DNA from: Casuarina equisetifolia
Lineage: Eukaryota; Streptophyta; Magnoliopsida; Fagales; Casuarinaceae
Direction: 5' to 3'
Assembly: GCA_028551475.1 (NCBI GenBank)
Contig: CM052360.1
Span: forward strand, 2,468,501-2,532,500
DNA: 64,000 nucleotides
The position numbers and the translations under genes were made by a program. The notes below the pieces were generated by a model. The model saw nothing but the letters and a program-made list of their open reading frames with translations, made no database searches and was not told the origin of the DNA. Numbering within the stretch: the first letter of the stretch is position 1; the number at the start of each line of letters is the position of its first letter. Below, piece after piece: positions 34,127-46,382 of this stretch.

Positions 34127-34402
34127 TGTTGAAGGTTAATGATTTTATCTTTATGTTACCATATATTGGGCCTAGAATAAGGCCTAATATATTTTCCTAT
34201 ATTGTAAGATACTAGGGTTTTCCTTGTATAAGCTTTATTCTTGTTTATATATAGCCTCTTAGGTTAACATTGAAAACCATCTAGCCGTATATTAAGAGTT
34301 CTTTTCTCTGCGGCTTTAGATTCTCTTGTAACTAGTTTTGGTTTTGCTTAATTAATAAACAAGCTTTTCTTTCAAACATACAAGAGTTTATCAAATTCTT
34401 CA
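34127..34402 (+). repeat. Element C 5' LTR
   Basis: 276 bases, TGTTGAAGG to TTCTTCA, with GGTTTTGC and AATAAACAAGC near its end. Confidence 0.9.
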
Positions 34403-34981
34403 TGGTATTGGAGCCAACGATTTTGTTGGATTCTTTCGTTAGTTTTTTGTTCACGTTGTTGAGCCGATAATTTGGGATTTCTTGTTGTGATTTGGCCTAT
34501 CCAAGCTTTTTCGTCTTTGGTTACGCATAACGAGGACGACTTTCTTTCTCCAAACTAAAAAGAAAGGTGCGGTGTGCTTGTAAAACACTCGGCTAAGTGT
34601 TTTCTTTTGGTTTTTTCAAACGTAAAGGTGGTTTTCTCTCTCTTCCAAGCAAAAAGGTGCATGCTTTTCTCTTTCCGAATTCCAAAACAAGGTGCGGCAA
34701 TGGGTTTTCTCTCTCCGAATTAAAGAAAAAGGTTCCCTTTGCCGTTAGCTTTATCCTTTGTTTTGTGGGTTTTCTTTGGCATTGCATCAAATCATACGGT
34801 TTTGACTTTGCCGATTACACCAAGCAGCCACACGATCCTTGGTATTTCTTCTTGCTTCTGCACTTTGTGACTATTTTGGTTTGCTGTTGTGGTTTGCTAT
34901 TATGGTTTGGATATTTTGTCAAATAATTATTTTTTAGATATTTCCTGGTACGAGTAGTTTGGAGATTTTTTTGATTTTGTC

Positions 34982-36240
34982 ATGGTTACTAAGTGGAATC
35001 CTTTTCAACCATCGGTTACTCCATATATTGCTCCTCATGCTGGGAAAACTTACCAAGAGAAAGGGGATCAATCAAGTTCTAAATTGGATCATCATAAGGG
35101 TTATGTTTCCCCAATTCTGATCATCACAGATCCGAATGATCCCCTATATCTACCACATGGTGACACCAGCGGAGCTCGTTTGGTTGGTTTCAAACTTAAT
35201 GGCTCCAGTAATTATGCTGTATGGAGTCGTGTTATGAAACTTGCCCTTCTCTCCAAGAACAAGTTGGTATTCGTGGATGGTAAATACCCCGCTCCGGCTG
35301 AAAATTCACCATATTTGCCTATCTGGGAGCATTGTAATGCAATTTGTCTTTCTTGGATCCTCAATTCACTATCTGGACAGCTTCATGAGGGTCTTATCTA
35401 CAAGGTCAGTGCTGCCGATCTCTGGAAGGAGCTTTGTACTCGTTACAGCCAAGTTGACCCGACTCGAATCTACGACCTTCTAAATGAATTGAGCTCCACA
35501 AAGTAATCGGGTGGATCAATTGCTTTTTATTTTCATCGATTGAGAGCATTATGGGATGAATATGCCGCATTGATGGCTTTGGATTCACTGGAAATGTCCA
35601 AAACTGACGGTCGGAAACTTCATCAAGAACGCATGAAGTTTTATCATTTTTTGAGAGGACTAGATGATTGTTTTTCTCATCTCAGAGACCAGATTCTGCT
35701 CATGAAGCCACTTTCTGACGTTTTGCAAGCTTACTCTATCGCCAACAATGCTGAATACTGATATGGAGGACTAGAGAAGACGACTAGTGATTCTTAGGCT
35801 TTTTACGACGACATATGGGACCGACGCAATAAGCTGGTATGCATTTGAGCCACTTATTGTAGCACTAGGGCTTAAGCAATCAACTGGGATAACATCTCTG
35901 CATAATGAAAATGACACATCGTTTTCGTTCAAAGCAGGGAAAAATGATGTGTTGTCTAGGGTTTCTGGCAAACCTAAATGTGAGCATTGTGGATGCAAAG
36001 GGCACCGCAAGGAAAGTTGTTATTGTCTTAAAGGGCCTCAATGTGAGCATTGTTAGCTTTTTGGACACAAGAAGGAAACTTGTTACAAGCTTAATGGCTA
36101 TCCCCTGGGTCACAAGAATTTTAGTAGTAATTCTACTGTCAATTTGGCTACTATTGAGCGTAGTCACTGCACTTTTACACCAGAGCAATATGAGCGCATT
36201 ATCCATATGATCAAGGAAGACTATGGTAGGACCTCTCATG
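34982..36240 (+). pseudogene. Element C gag region
   Basis: Copia gag start (LVGFKLNGSSNYAVWSRVMK) and two zinc knuckles (CEHCGCKGHRKESC and the FGHKKETC unit, about 35980-36085). Part of a broken element. Confidence 0.8.
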
Positions 36241-37630
36241 CTAATGGAGCAGGTATTTCAGAATCTTTTCCTTACATTTGGATTATAGATAGTGGGGCCA
36301 GTGATCATATTACTGCCGATTTTAATTGCTTAGAATCTCCTGTTAAATGCACGTCTAAGTCTAGATTTGTTAAACTGCCAAATGGGGAACTAACCCAAGT
36401 CACCCACACTGGTTCCATAACCTTAACTGACGGTTTAAAATTACATACCATTCTTTATTCTCGTGATTTCAAATATAATTTGTTATCCGTAGCTAAATTC
36501 ACTGTTGAGAATAACTGTTTAGTGGTTTTCTATGATGATTTATGTGTGTTTCAGGACCTCTCGATGGGTGACATTAAGGGAATTGGTAGAATGCGACATG
36601 GACTTTATTTTTTCTTGCACCCTAGGAATAAGCATGTTAGCAAATTTTTCGGTACTGCACCGACCCTTTCAATTACTTCAGCATGTAATGACCTTAATTT
36701 TTATTTATGGCATTCAAGACTTGGTCACATGTCTTTATCCAAATTTAAATTTTTAAATGATTTCAAAGATTTTCCATCTTCTGATTTTCATTGCTTAGTT
36801 TGCCTTCTTGCTAAGAAAACACGTGATCCATTCACTGTTCGCACTGAGAATGTTAAAAAATATTTTTGATTTAATTCATGTGGACATTTGGGGACCATAT
36901 CATGCCCCAAATTATGATGGTTCAAAATATTTTCTAACCATTGTTGATGATTTTTCACGAGGGACTTGGACTTTCCTCATGAAACATAAGACTGAAATAG
37001 TATCACATTTGGAACGTTTCTTTAACATAATTCAAAATCATTTTGGCATTGGAATCAAGCGCATTCGTTCTGATAATGCAACTGATTTCTTTAATTCCTC
37101 ATGTGATAAATTGTTTTCATCGCGGGGTATAATGCATGAAAGTTCATGTGTACATACCCCACAACAGAATGGTGTGGTAGAACGTAAATATCGTCACTTA
37201 TTAGATGTTGCACGGGCATTAAAATTTCAAAGCACATGCCTACATGTTTTTGGGATAAGTGTATACTCATTGCCACACACATTATCAATCGCATTCCTTC
37301 TTCAGTCTTACATGGAAAATCTCCTTATGAGATGATTCATGGGAAAACTCCTGACCTTTCTAGACTTTGAGTCTTCGGTTGTCTTTGCTATGCTTCAGTG
37401 GTGGGGCATAAAGATAAATTTGCCCCTCGAGCTATTCCTAGCATTTTCATGGGATACCCTTTTGGGCAAAAAGAGTATAAACTTTATGATATTGAAAAAA
37501 AGAAATTTTTTATGAGCTGTGATGTTCATTTTCATGAAAATATTTTTCCTTTTACAAACATAGAGACTGGGTCCCATTCTTTAGAATTCCTTATGATGTC
37601 ATCTCAAGATGAGGAGCCTGCACAATAAGT
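36241..37630 (+). pseudogene. Element C protease and integrase region
   Basis: Protease signature WIIDSGASDHIT (near 36285), integrase zinc-binding part (LWHSRLGHMS near 36707) and core (HVDIWGPY near 36880, QNGVVERK near 37165). Confidence 0.8.
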
Positions 37631-38081
37631 TATCAGAGTTAACCCTAATTCAGATACTCAGGTAATCTCTCCTACCCAATCAAATTTCATTCCTGATACA
37701 ACCATTCATACTACACCAGATATTACCACTTCCAATATATCAGGTAACTAACCCAATGATTCTACCTTGGAGATTATAGATCCTCCTTCTACATCACTTT
37801 ATGTTTTCACTTATGATGAGATAGAGGATGATCCTTTTTCACCAACCATGCATAATCCCACAGTCCCTTCACCTCCTAGACGCTCTACTAGAATTTCCAA
37901 GCCACCCATATGGACTCAAGATTATGTTTGTAATAATGTTAGCTCATCCATACAATATCCCATATCTGACTATGTATCTTATACACATTTACCCATTCCA
38001 CATCAACATTTCATAGCAGCCATTTCACCTGAGATAGAACCCTTGTTCTACCATGAGGCAGTTAAGGATTCTAGATGGTGA

Positions 38082-39605
38082 GATGCCATGGATCAGGAAA
38101 TGAAAGCATTAGAATCGAATGGAACATGGAAACTGGTAGACTTACCATCACGGAGAAAACCCATAGGGTGTAAATGGGTATACAAGATTAAGTATCATGT
38201 TGATGGGAGTATTGAGCAGTTTAAGGCTCGTCTAGTAGCGAAGGGTTATAGTCAGACAGAAGGTATCGATTATCATGAGACTTTCTCTCCTACAGTAAAA
38301 TCTGTGACGGTTAGAAGTGCATTATCTATTGCTTCACAACGTAAATGGACTATTCGACAAATGGATATCCATAATGCATTTCTATAGGGAGACTTAGATG
38401 AGGAAGTATATATGAAACCACCACCTGGGAGTTCTTTTGAAGGGGGATCCAAAGTATGTCAGTTGAAGAAATCTTTATATGGGTTAAAGCAAGCTTCACG
38501 ACAGTGGAATGAGAAGTTTATAGAAGCTTTAGTAACTGCTGGCTATCGACAGTCACTGTATGACTATTCTCTTTTCACTAAAGGACAGGATGGTAATATT
38601 GTTTTAGTGCTCATATATGTGGATGACATCTTAATTACTGGTGATGACATACAAGAAATTGAGGCTTTACAAACATATCTTCATTTTACATTTCGAATCA
38701 AGGATTTGGGAGAACTCAAATATTTTCTTGGAATTGAGATCCTTCGAGATTCAAATGGCATGCATCTCAGTCAACGTAAGTATATCTTAGAATTGATTTT
38801 TGAATTGGGACTATCTGCTGTCAAGCCTATTGGAAATCCCATGGAGACAAATATCTTATTCACTAGCTTGAAATATGATGAACGAGCTCATCCACAAATA
38901 GATGATCCACCATTTGAGAACATCTTGAGTTATCAGCAATTGATTGGTAAGCTGAATTATCTTGATATGGCATGCCCTGACATAGCTTTTTCAGTACATC
39001 TCTTAAGTCAATTCATGCATACTCCCAAGCGATTCCACTGGGAGGTAGCTCTTCGCATTGTTAAGTATCTCAAAAGAACAATAGGGCTTGGTTTATTCTT
39101 TCCTTCAGATGGTGATTTTCTCTTGCAAGCTTTCTGTGATGCTAGTTATGCAAAATGCCCTATGACACGTCGATCTACTATTGGCTTTTGTCTTACACTT
39201 GGACATTCAGTAATTTCTTGGAAAAGTAAAAAGCAACCAGTTGTGACTCTTTCTTCAACAGAGGCCGAATACAGGCCCATGGCGACCACCACTTGTGAGA
39301 TCGTATGGGTGGTTGGTCTATTAAAAGATATGGAAATTAATGTTTCACAGCCAGTGCTGTTATATTGTGATAATAAAGCAGCACAAAAATTGGTAGAAAA
39401 CCTAGTCTTTCATCAGAAGACCAAGCACATAGATGTTTCTTGTCATTTTATTCAAGAAAAAATATGTCATGGTTTAATTAGCACAACACATGTTGGGAGT
39501 GGTGATCAACCTACAGATATTTTGACCAAGGCTTTAGGGAAAAATCAACACTATCATCTCCTTAGCAAGCTTAGGGTCTTGGACTTCTTTCGACCCTCAG
39601 CTTGA
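38082..39605 (+). pseudogene. Element C reverse transcriptase and RNase H region
   Basis: Reverse transcriptase with SLYGLKQASRQW and the active-site motif YVDDILITG (near 38620). RNase H has FCDASYA and STEAEYRPM (39135-39280). Well preserved over most of its length. Confidence 0.85.
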
Positions 39606-39612
39606 AATGGGG

Positions 39613-39888
39613 TGTTGAAGGTTGATGATTTTATCTTTATGTTACCATATATTGGGCCTAGAATAAGGCCTAATATATTTTCCTATATTGTAAGATACTA
39701 GGGTTTTCCTTATATAAGCTTTATTCTTGTTTATATATAGCCTCTTAGGTTAACATTAAAAACCACCTAGCCGTATACTAACAGTTCTTTTATCTGCGGC
39801 TTTGGATTCTCTTGTAACTAGTTTTGGTTTTGCTTGATTAATAAACAAGCTTTTCTTCCAAACATACAAGAGTTTATCAAATTCTTCA
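39613..39888 (+). repeat. Element C 3' LTR
   Basis: 276 bases matching 34127-34402, followed at once by the TGAAT duplication. Confidence 0.9.
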
Positions 39889-40066
39889 TGAATAAAACTG
39901 GAAGTTTGTCATTTGGCTCACTTGGAGTGGTAAAAAATGCTTTTTTTTAATTGTTTTTTATCGAGGTCGAAATGGAGACTAGACAAATTACTTGACTATA
40001 GAAATGGTGGAGAAATCAGATTACATTATTGAAAAAAATTGTCATAGTATTTGTTTAAAGTTTTAG

Positions 40067-41429
40067 ACTTCAATTACAATCTGTGGAGATTGCTTTTATT
40101 GTTAACTTGCTTGTTGACATCTATTTGTAAAACAAATTGTTTGTTGTAATTCCTATAATAAATGTAACGTTTGTGTACATGATGAAAGTCTTATATCAAA
40201 TATGTGATTCTTTGTAAAAAAAACTTAAATGAAAGAGTGCTTTTGAACTCTTGAACTAATTTTTAAATTAGATTTTTAAGTCTTCTAACTTGGTATTAGA
40301 ATCCATGTTGAATTTGCTTCAACTTATGCAATTTTGAGTCTAACATCGCTTAGTATATGGGGGCATGTTTGCAAGACAAAAATTTCACATTGAATATGAA
40401 TACATTTTGATGAAGTTTAAATGAAAAAAATGTCCTTCAACTTTTAAACTAGCTTTTAAGTTAGGTCTTTAGGCTTTCTAACTATGTTTGTTAAAACTAC
40501 ATTTTGAGATTTAGGTAAATGAGCACATTTAAGATTGAATTAACAATTGATAATTTTCTTGAAAGTTTAGGCTTTAGTGGATTGTGAGTCATAATGATTG
40601 GGGGAAGTGCAACAAGTCGGTGGAACAATTAAAGAATCATTTCCTGCATATGGCGATAATAAAGTTGTGTTTAGTTATTTACAACGTAGAGTACCATTAA
40701 GATAAGTTTATATACGTTTTTCAAACTTCAAGTTTTAATAAGTTATAAAGTGTTATCCCTTCCCCTTTAACCGGGCAATGCATCAACACTGAAGCAAGAA
40801 TGTAAAAGACAAAGAAAAGAAGAATATTGAAAGTAACAAGTGCCTGTAGTATTTCATGAAAGGTAGACGTAGAAATAAGATACTTGTGATAACAGTTCAC
40901 AATGATAGCATGTGATAAATAGACAATAATGCTGACTGTACCTCACTAATACATACTACTTGCCATTCCTACTTTCTGCTCCCACTTCTCCCGGTCACCT
41001 TCGTGTCTGATCTGCCTTGAGAATCGCGTTGCTTCCTTCTTGTTTAGCTCACCTTCACATGCTGCTTGCTGTTCTTCCTACTTCTCATCACGTTGGTTTA
41101 TCTCTTCTTCCCAGCTCATTACGAGGATCAGCCAACTACTCTGAATCTCTTGAACGTGGCCTAATGTGTAAGCTGATCCTACTCTGTGAGCTTGTTACAT
41201 ATATATACACACTGAAATTTTTGTTCTCTTTCGTATTGAATAATCGAAGATATTTGATAGTGGAAAATGACTTAGGAAGGAAGGAAGGCAGAAAGAGGGA
41301 AATGTAGAAAACTTTCAGTTCAATTAAGTCTTATAAATGTGCGTGCAATTGAAGTAATACAATAAAACCACACAGAGAGAGCGAGAGCCCGGGAAGGTCA
41401 ACCTTGTGAAGTTATTTAGAAAGAACCCT
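40067..41429. other. SOT4 3' flank, no gene
   Basis: The region combines sequence like 305-900 with sequence like 29700-30010 (the CTTC-rich stretch at 40940-41110). It shows the site near 41120 without the foldback element. The short frames in it are not conserved. Confidence 0.6.
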
Positions 41430-41572
41430 CTACTTCCTTTGCTCTCGATTGGAGGTAGCCCTCTTGCTATTCTTAGAAAGATCTGTCCTTATTTCTATAA
41501 ATATGAGTGCACAAGCTCATCTATCAACCATGTTTGGGAAGTTCTTTTGGTTGTATACCTTTTGAGGTAGTG
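41430..41572 (+). promoter_or_regulatory. SAD4 core promoter, cut off by element D
   Basis: TATAAATA at 41496-41503 in the same setting as before SAD3. The leader that should follow breaks at 41572 with GAGGTAGTG and resumes at 56892 after element D. Confidence 0.65.
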
Positions 41573-42120
41573 TGTTGTGTATCCTAGGTGTCAGAGGTCA
41601 AGAAGATGGCTTAACCCCAGCTCAGTAGACCCACGTGAACCAGACCACAGAAGATCCTCTACTCGTGGCCTTCCCTTACCGTGCTAAAGTGGGAGAATCG
41701 AGCAACACTGGTAGTCATCTGACAGAGGAAGCGTAAGGACAACCAAAAACAGTGAGAAGGAAGATGAGAGGTCCAATCTGTGTAAGAATAGCCCATGCTT
41801 TTGGTATTTTGTTGTATCTTTTGCTGTACTGTGAAACCTAGGCCTTTACGTCAGAATAATGGCGGGGCAAGAGAAGTATAAACGCTATTTTTGTAATGAT
41901 TTAGGCATGAATGAATTTGTCTTCCTCTCATTAAGGTGTAGTCTCCCTTTAGAGGCTGTGAGGTTTCAGACTCCCTCTATAGAGCTAGATTTCTATTCCC
42001 TTTTCTCCCTTTGGATTTACACCATAGGTCATGGGGGAAAGAAGAAGTTTGTCCCGCTTGATTTGCAAGACTACTCTATACAACGCCCTTTAACAAGGGG
42101 GTTTGCTAAATCACACAACA
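41573..42120 (+). repeat. Element D 5' LTR
   Basis: 548 bases from TGTTGTGTATCC to CACACAACA, matching 56346-56891. Confidence 0.88.
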
Positions 42121-43336
42121 AACTGGCATCAGAGCCAGGCATGGCAGAAGAGAGAGTCAATCACTTGGAATCAGAAATGCTGGGAATTGATCGACGGCTT
42201 AAAAAACTATCTGACTCTATGCAATAGATCCTGCTGGCGCTAAACTCCAAGAAGGATGCTTTGAAAGATGATGGCCGCAATGATACGGAAGGGGGGGCTT
42301 TTCCTCGAATGCAGGCAGAGATGAGGAAAGGAAGAATAGGGAAACCAACCCAACACTAGGAGGGTGCAAGCCAGGCAGTATCAAGATGGAGTTTCCTCAA
42401 TTTGATGGAGATGGGACCCAACTAGCTGGTTGAATCAGGCAGCTCATTTCTTTGACTTCCACAACACCCCGGAGGAGGACAAGGTATCTTGGTCAGCCTA
42501 GAACCTTAAGGGTGACGCTCAGGTATGGTTTCAGTTACTTAAATCTAAACATTGAGGTACACCCATTGTATGGGAAATGCTAGAAAAGGAATTCTTTCAA
42601 AGGTGTGGACCTTCAGAATTTCTTAGTGGGTATGGGGAACTCACAAAATTGTAGCAGACCCATTCTGTTGCAAAATACCACAAGGAGTATTCTAGGAAAT
42701 TATTGAGGTTAGGGGAGCTCTCAGAAGCTCAAATCATTAAGGGTTTTGTAAGTAGGCTAAAAGAGAGCATTAAGATGGAGGTTGCAGCCAAGAAACCTAC
42801 CACCTTAGCTGACGCCATAGAATTTGCTAGACTATATGAGCATAGGGCAAATGATCATCGGACTAGTAATAAGAAACCCATTTCTTTTCCTCCTACGAAG
42901 ATGATTAGCTACAACTTTAACCCTTCTAGAACCAATGTTCCTCTGAGAAAAATGTCACATGTTGAGCTACAGGAAAGGAGAAGGAATGGGCTATGTTTTA
43001 GCTGTGATGAGAGGTTTGTGCCAAGCCATAAGTGTAAAAAGCTATTTATTTTGCAAGGTACCTGGCCATGTGAAGATGAGACAGATTAGGTAAAGGTAGA
43101 AGAAGAGACATTAGGGGAAGAGATAGAACATGTGGAGATCTCTGTGAAGGCCGTGTATGGCACGGCTACCCCTAGAACCATGGTAATCTTAGGAACTATG
43201 GCAAAAGGAGAAAAGAATATCAAGTTTTTGGTGGACTCGGGTAGCACACATAACTTTGTGAACTATCAATTAGTCAAGGAACTAGGATTAAGGGTAGATT
43301 GACAGCCAAGGATCAAGGTGACGGTAGGTGGAGGTG
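42121..43336 (+). pseudogene. Element D gag and protease region
   Basis: The gag end LPLRKMSHVELQERR and the zinc-knuckle-like CFSCDERFVPSHKC (about 42940-43040) are followed by the protease-like VDSGSTHNFV (near 43230). Element E is inserted just after the protease motif. Confidence 0.75.
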
Positions 43337-44765
43337 TGTTCGGTGAATTTTAAATGCAAGTGAACATGTCGAACAAGTAATATAATGATAAGAAAAGTAT
43401 CGTCCCACGAAGCTTAGTGAATACTAAACTAATTAAGTACTAATGATGAATTAATCCTAAAATTTATCTAGCAAATCAAAATATTGTTGATGATGAATTA
43501 AAATTTAAAACTTTCAAAATGAAAACTCAAGACTAATTAAAATTAAATCCAAGTAAGAAAAATCAAGATGAGAAACATGTTAGAGCTTTCGATTTTACCA
43601 TAACTACTAGATATGAATTTTCATAGTTTATGCTTACAAGAATGATATTACTCATGTGATGGCGAAACTTCCTAATTTATTTACTATCCTATGTCTAGGT
43701 ATAGTAAACCTATTTAGTTCATTAATTTACTATATCTCTATATGTGAATTGAAACAAACCAAATGCATTAGGATATGTGAATATTCCTGGTTTACAATAA
43801 ATCTTTCGATCATCTTATCACCAAAAGCCATACAAATAACATGATATATGTCTATCCATATTTAATTTATGGTTATATATTATAAGAAGTAATTGCATAT
43901 TATTACCTCTCAGTTTTAAATATGCACATCAAATCATTCAAATGGTGGCTAATCACTTAAAAGCATTAAGCATAATAATATATAACTCACATAAATAAAA
44001 TATCTTGCATAACATAAAAACTTATAAAATTCACATCATCATAGTTAGGCTACATCTTCGCTCTAACAAAAGAAGTTTAGAACATAATAAAATAACAAAC
44101 CAAAGTAATAGTAGAAATTAAGCAAAACATCTTAAATTAAAAAAAAACAGGAAAGTTGTCACCACATTGTCTTTTCTTTAAGAATTCTTTCCATAATTCC
44201 TACAATTCAAGAATGATAAGAAGTAGAGGGAAGCTTTCATGCCTATATTTCTCTTTTTCTTTCTTGGTTTTCTCTTTCTTCTCTCACTTTTTCTCTCTTC
44301 CTTGGTTGGTTTCGGCGGCAACACGCAACTTCTTCTTCTTTTCTCTCTCTTCTCTCTCTTCTCTCTCTTCTTTTCTTGTGCGGCGCCTTCTCCCCCTTTA
44401 ATTCACGTTCCTTTGCCTTTTTATGCTATCTTGGGACGCGTGTCCTAAGATTCTCCCTTAGTAATTCACTTTTTTGCCCCCTTTTCCTTTATTTCCTTTC
44501 TTGTCCTTTTTTGTCCTTTTCCTCCTCTTTTGCTACTTTACACGTTGCCTCCTCTTTTCTTCTTTTGACTTCTTTTTCTTTCCTTGTCTTCTTCACGTGC
44601 CTTTTTGTAACTTTCTCTTTCTTTATTTCTTTTGCTCTTTTGGGGTTTGCTGCATAAATAACACCAATTTACATAAATATATCAAAACTTAAATATTATC
44701 TTATAAAACTTGTATTATTTATATCTTAAAATAGTCAAAATAACTCTATAAAAATAAAGTTATCA
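43337..44765 (-). repeat. Element E left (3') LTR
   Basis: 1429 bases, TGTTCGGTGAA to AGTTATCA. It contains a long pyrimidine-rich stretch (44245-44640, CTCTCTTC and CTTTTC repeats) that opens spurious Phe/Ser/Leu-rich frames. The adjoining purine tract AAGTTTGGGGTCT (minus) is at 44767-44779. Confidence 0.9.
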
Positions 44766-46382
44766 AGACCCCAAACTTGACATTTTGCTAGTCCTCGAGC
44801 AAAAGTAAGAGATAATAAATGTTTCAGACAAAACCCTTTCTTGAAATTCACTCAAAATTGCTCAACTTAACAATTCAAAGAAAAAATATAGCTTTCATCT
44901 AAACACAACAATTGTTCATAAGATAAGATAGACTTTTAGCTATGTTGACCATGTTTGTATGTGTGAGTGTGAGTCCTTATTTTTTCAACTATATGCACTC
45001 TAAATAAATCCACATTAATATGCAATCTCTCAAAATCTTTAACCAAACCTCATAGGTTTGCTTTTCATTCCTCTCTCCACTAATGTAGGCCAATCATCTA
45101 ACCAAGAATCAATAGGACTTTTATAAGCTTGTAATGTAAGGCTGGGCTAGGGGTAAGATGAAAGTCATTTAGGCTAAATTCACCCATAAACACATTGCTT
45201 TCTAGGATCTAATTTGAGCTTTTGTCACTTTCTTTCTTTGCTTTCTCTATTTTTTTTTTTGCAAATGATCTTTCTATCACCACTTCTCTCATTTATTTCT
45301 TCCCAAAAATACTTGATTTCACTTGGATTTCAAAACTCACAAAAGTCACAATCATGCTTGCAATAATAAAGCAAGTAGTAGGACTAGAAATGTAACTATT
45401 ATAATCTTATCTTGCTGATGACATCCAACTACTATGCAAAAGCCAATTTCTAAACCTTGAGTGGTTTGAATTTGACAATAAGCAATAAGAGAATTCCATT
45501 CTTAGACAAATGTTGCATTTCCTTTCTTTTTCTTTTTTTTTTCTTTTTTTGCATTAACAAAAGCAACATATTATGCTACATAATCATTGCAATTAATATC
45601 CTTCCCATATAACATCCTTCCCCTCAACTTCTCTTTCACTCAAATAGACTTATATCCTAAAAATCAACATGTTCAAGGGTGCAGGATGAAAAGATAATTT
45701 ATCAAAGGCTCAAAGGTATATATATGTGGGTGTCAAAATAAAAAAATGGATATAAATCAAGGCTCAGTGGGGTGACTGGGGATAAATAAATAGGGTTGGC
45801 TTGAAAGGCTAAAACGATCCAAAGAATGGCCTAAATCATTTTCTCAATTAGATGCAGCTTAGGATTTCACCTCAAGAGGAAATCAAGCAAATTCTAAGAT
45901 CTGGTTGAGATCTAAGAAAATCACATACTTCACATGAATGTTCTCTAGAAATACACATAATTTCAAAAATGAAGGACTTTTAGTGTTTAATAAATGGATC
46001 AACATAATCAGAATCACACTTAACTCACATCACAATTGTAGGTTTGAACAGAATCTACATCTTCCTAAGAATCGCTAAGAATTCAAAACAAAGGGTTTAA
46101 TCATGACGTGAGAAAAATTCAATTAGATTTAGCAAGAAAAGATTTATTTTCCCACCCCCAAACTTGAATGGAGCATTGTCCTCAATGTAAAAAGAAATAA
46201 AGCAAAAATAAAGGTAAAATAGGAATGAGAAAACTCCCCTGATTGTAGGTGATAGCCATAGAAAGTTTTGAGGAGATGGTGGTGACAAAATTTTCAACAA
46301 AAGAACCAATAAAATGCTTGGGTTGCCTCCCAAGAAGCGCTTGCTTTATAGTTTTCAGCCAAACTATCTTCAATGTTGCTAC
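44766..46382 (-). other. Element E 3' untranslated region
   Basis: Between integrase and the left LTR there is no coding sequence I recognise. Athila relatives often carry an env-like frame here; none is visible. A second purine tract (GTTTGGGGGTGGGAAAA on the minus strand, near 46146-46163) lies at the pol-proximal end. Confidence 0.65.

Larger units (their letters stand above)
34127..39888 (+). mobile_element. Ty1/copia retrotransposon C in SOT4
   Basis: About 5.8 kb with LTRs of 276 bases at each end and the perfect target duplication TGAAT (34122-34126 and 39889-39893) inside SOT4 coding sequence. The primer-like site TGGTATTGGAGCC follows the 5' LTR directly, and a purine tract (GAAATGGGG) precedes the 3' LTR. 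Gag with two zinc knuckles, protease, integrase and reverse transcriptase plus RNase H are in copia order. The LTRs differ at about 10 of 276 positions, so it is a few million years old at common plant rates. It carries all its parts but is broken at a handful of places. Confidence 0.92.
33116..40066 (+). pseudogene. Cytosolic sulfotransferase pseudogene SOT4, split by two insertions
   Basis: The ATG at 33116 opens MPLLIPPPPTPKLSPEDELT. Two extra A bases near 33250 shift the frame, and about 75 bases before the PAPS loop are lost; the loop reads as a damaged MPRASTTW. Next come NNPHALVPFLEVDLYAES, FATHIPYFLLP and CLCRNPKDSFVS (to about 33590). An unrelated insert of about 260 bases then takes the place of a short coding stretch, followed by more SOT sequence to 34126. 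Copia element C interrupts the codons for LEVN. The last exon piece continues at 39889-40066 with a frame broken by a T run. It is the most damaged copy in the array. Confidence 0.85.

Noticed and set aside
44156-44692. Phe/Ser/Leu-rich frames in the element E LTR (also at 52535-53061)
   Set aside because: They come from a pyrimidine-rich stretch in both LTRs and do not resemble a membrane protein family.
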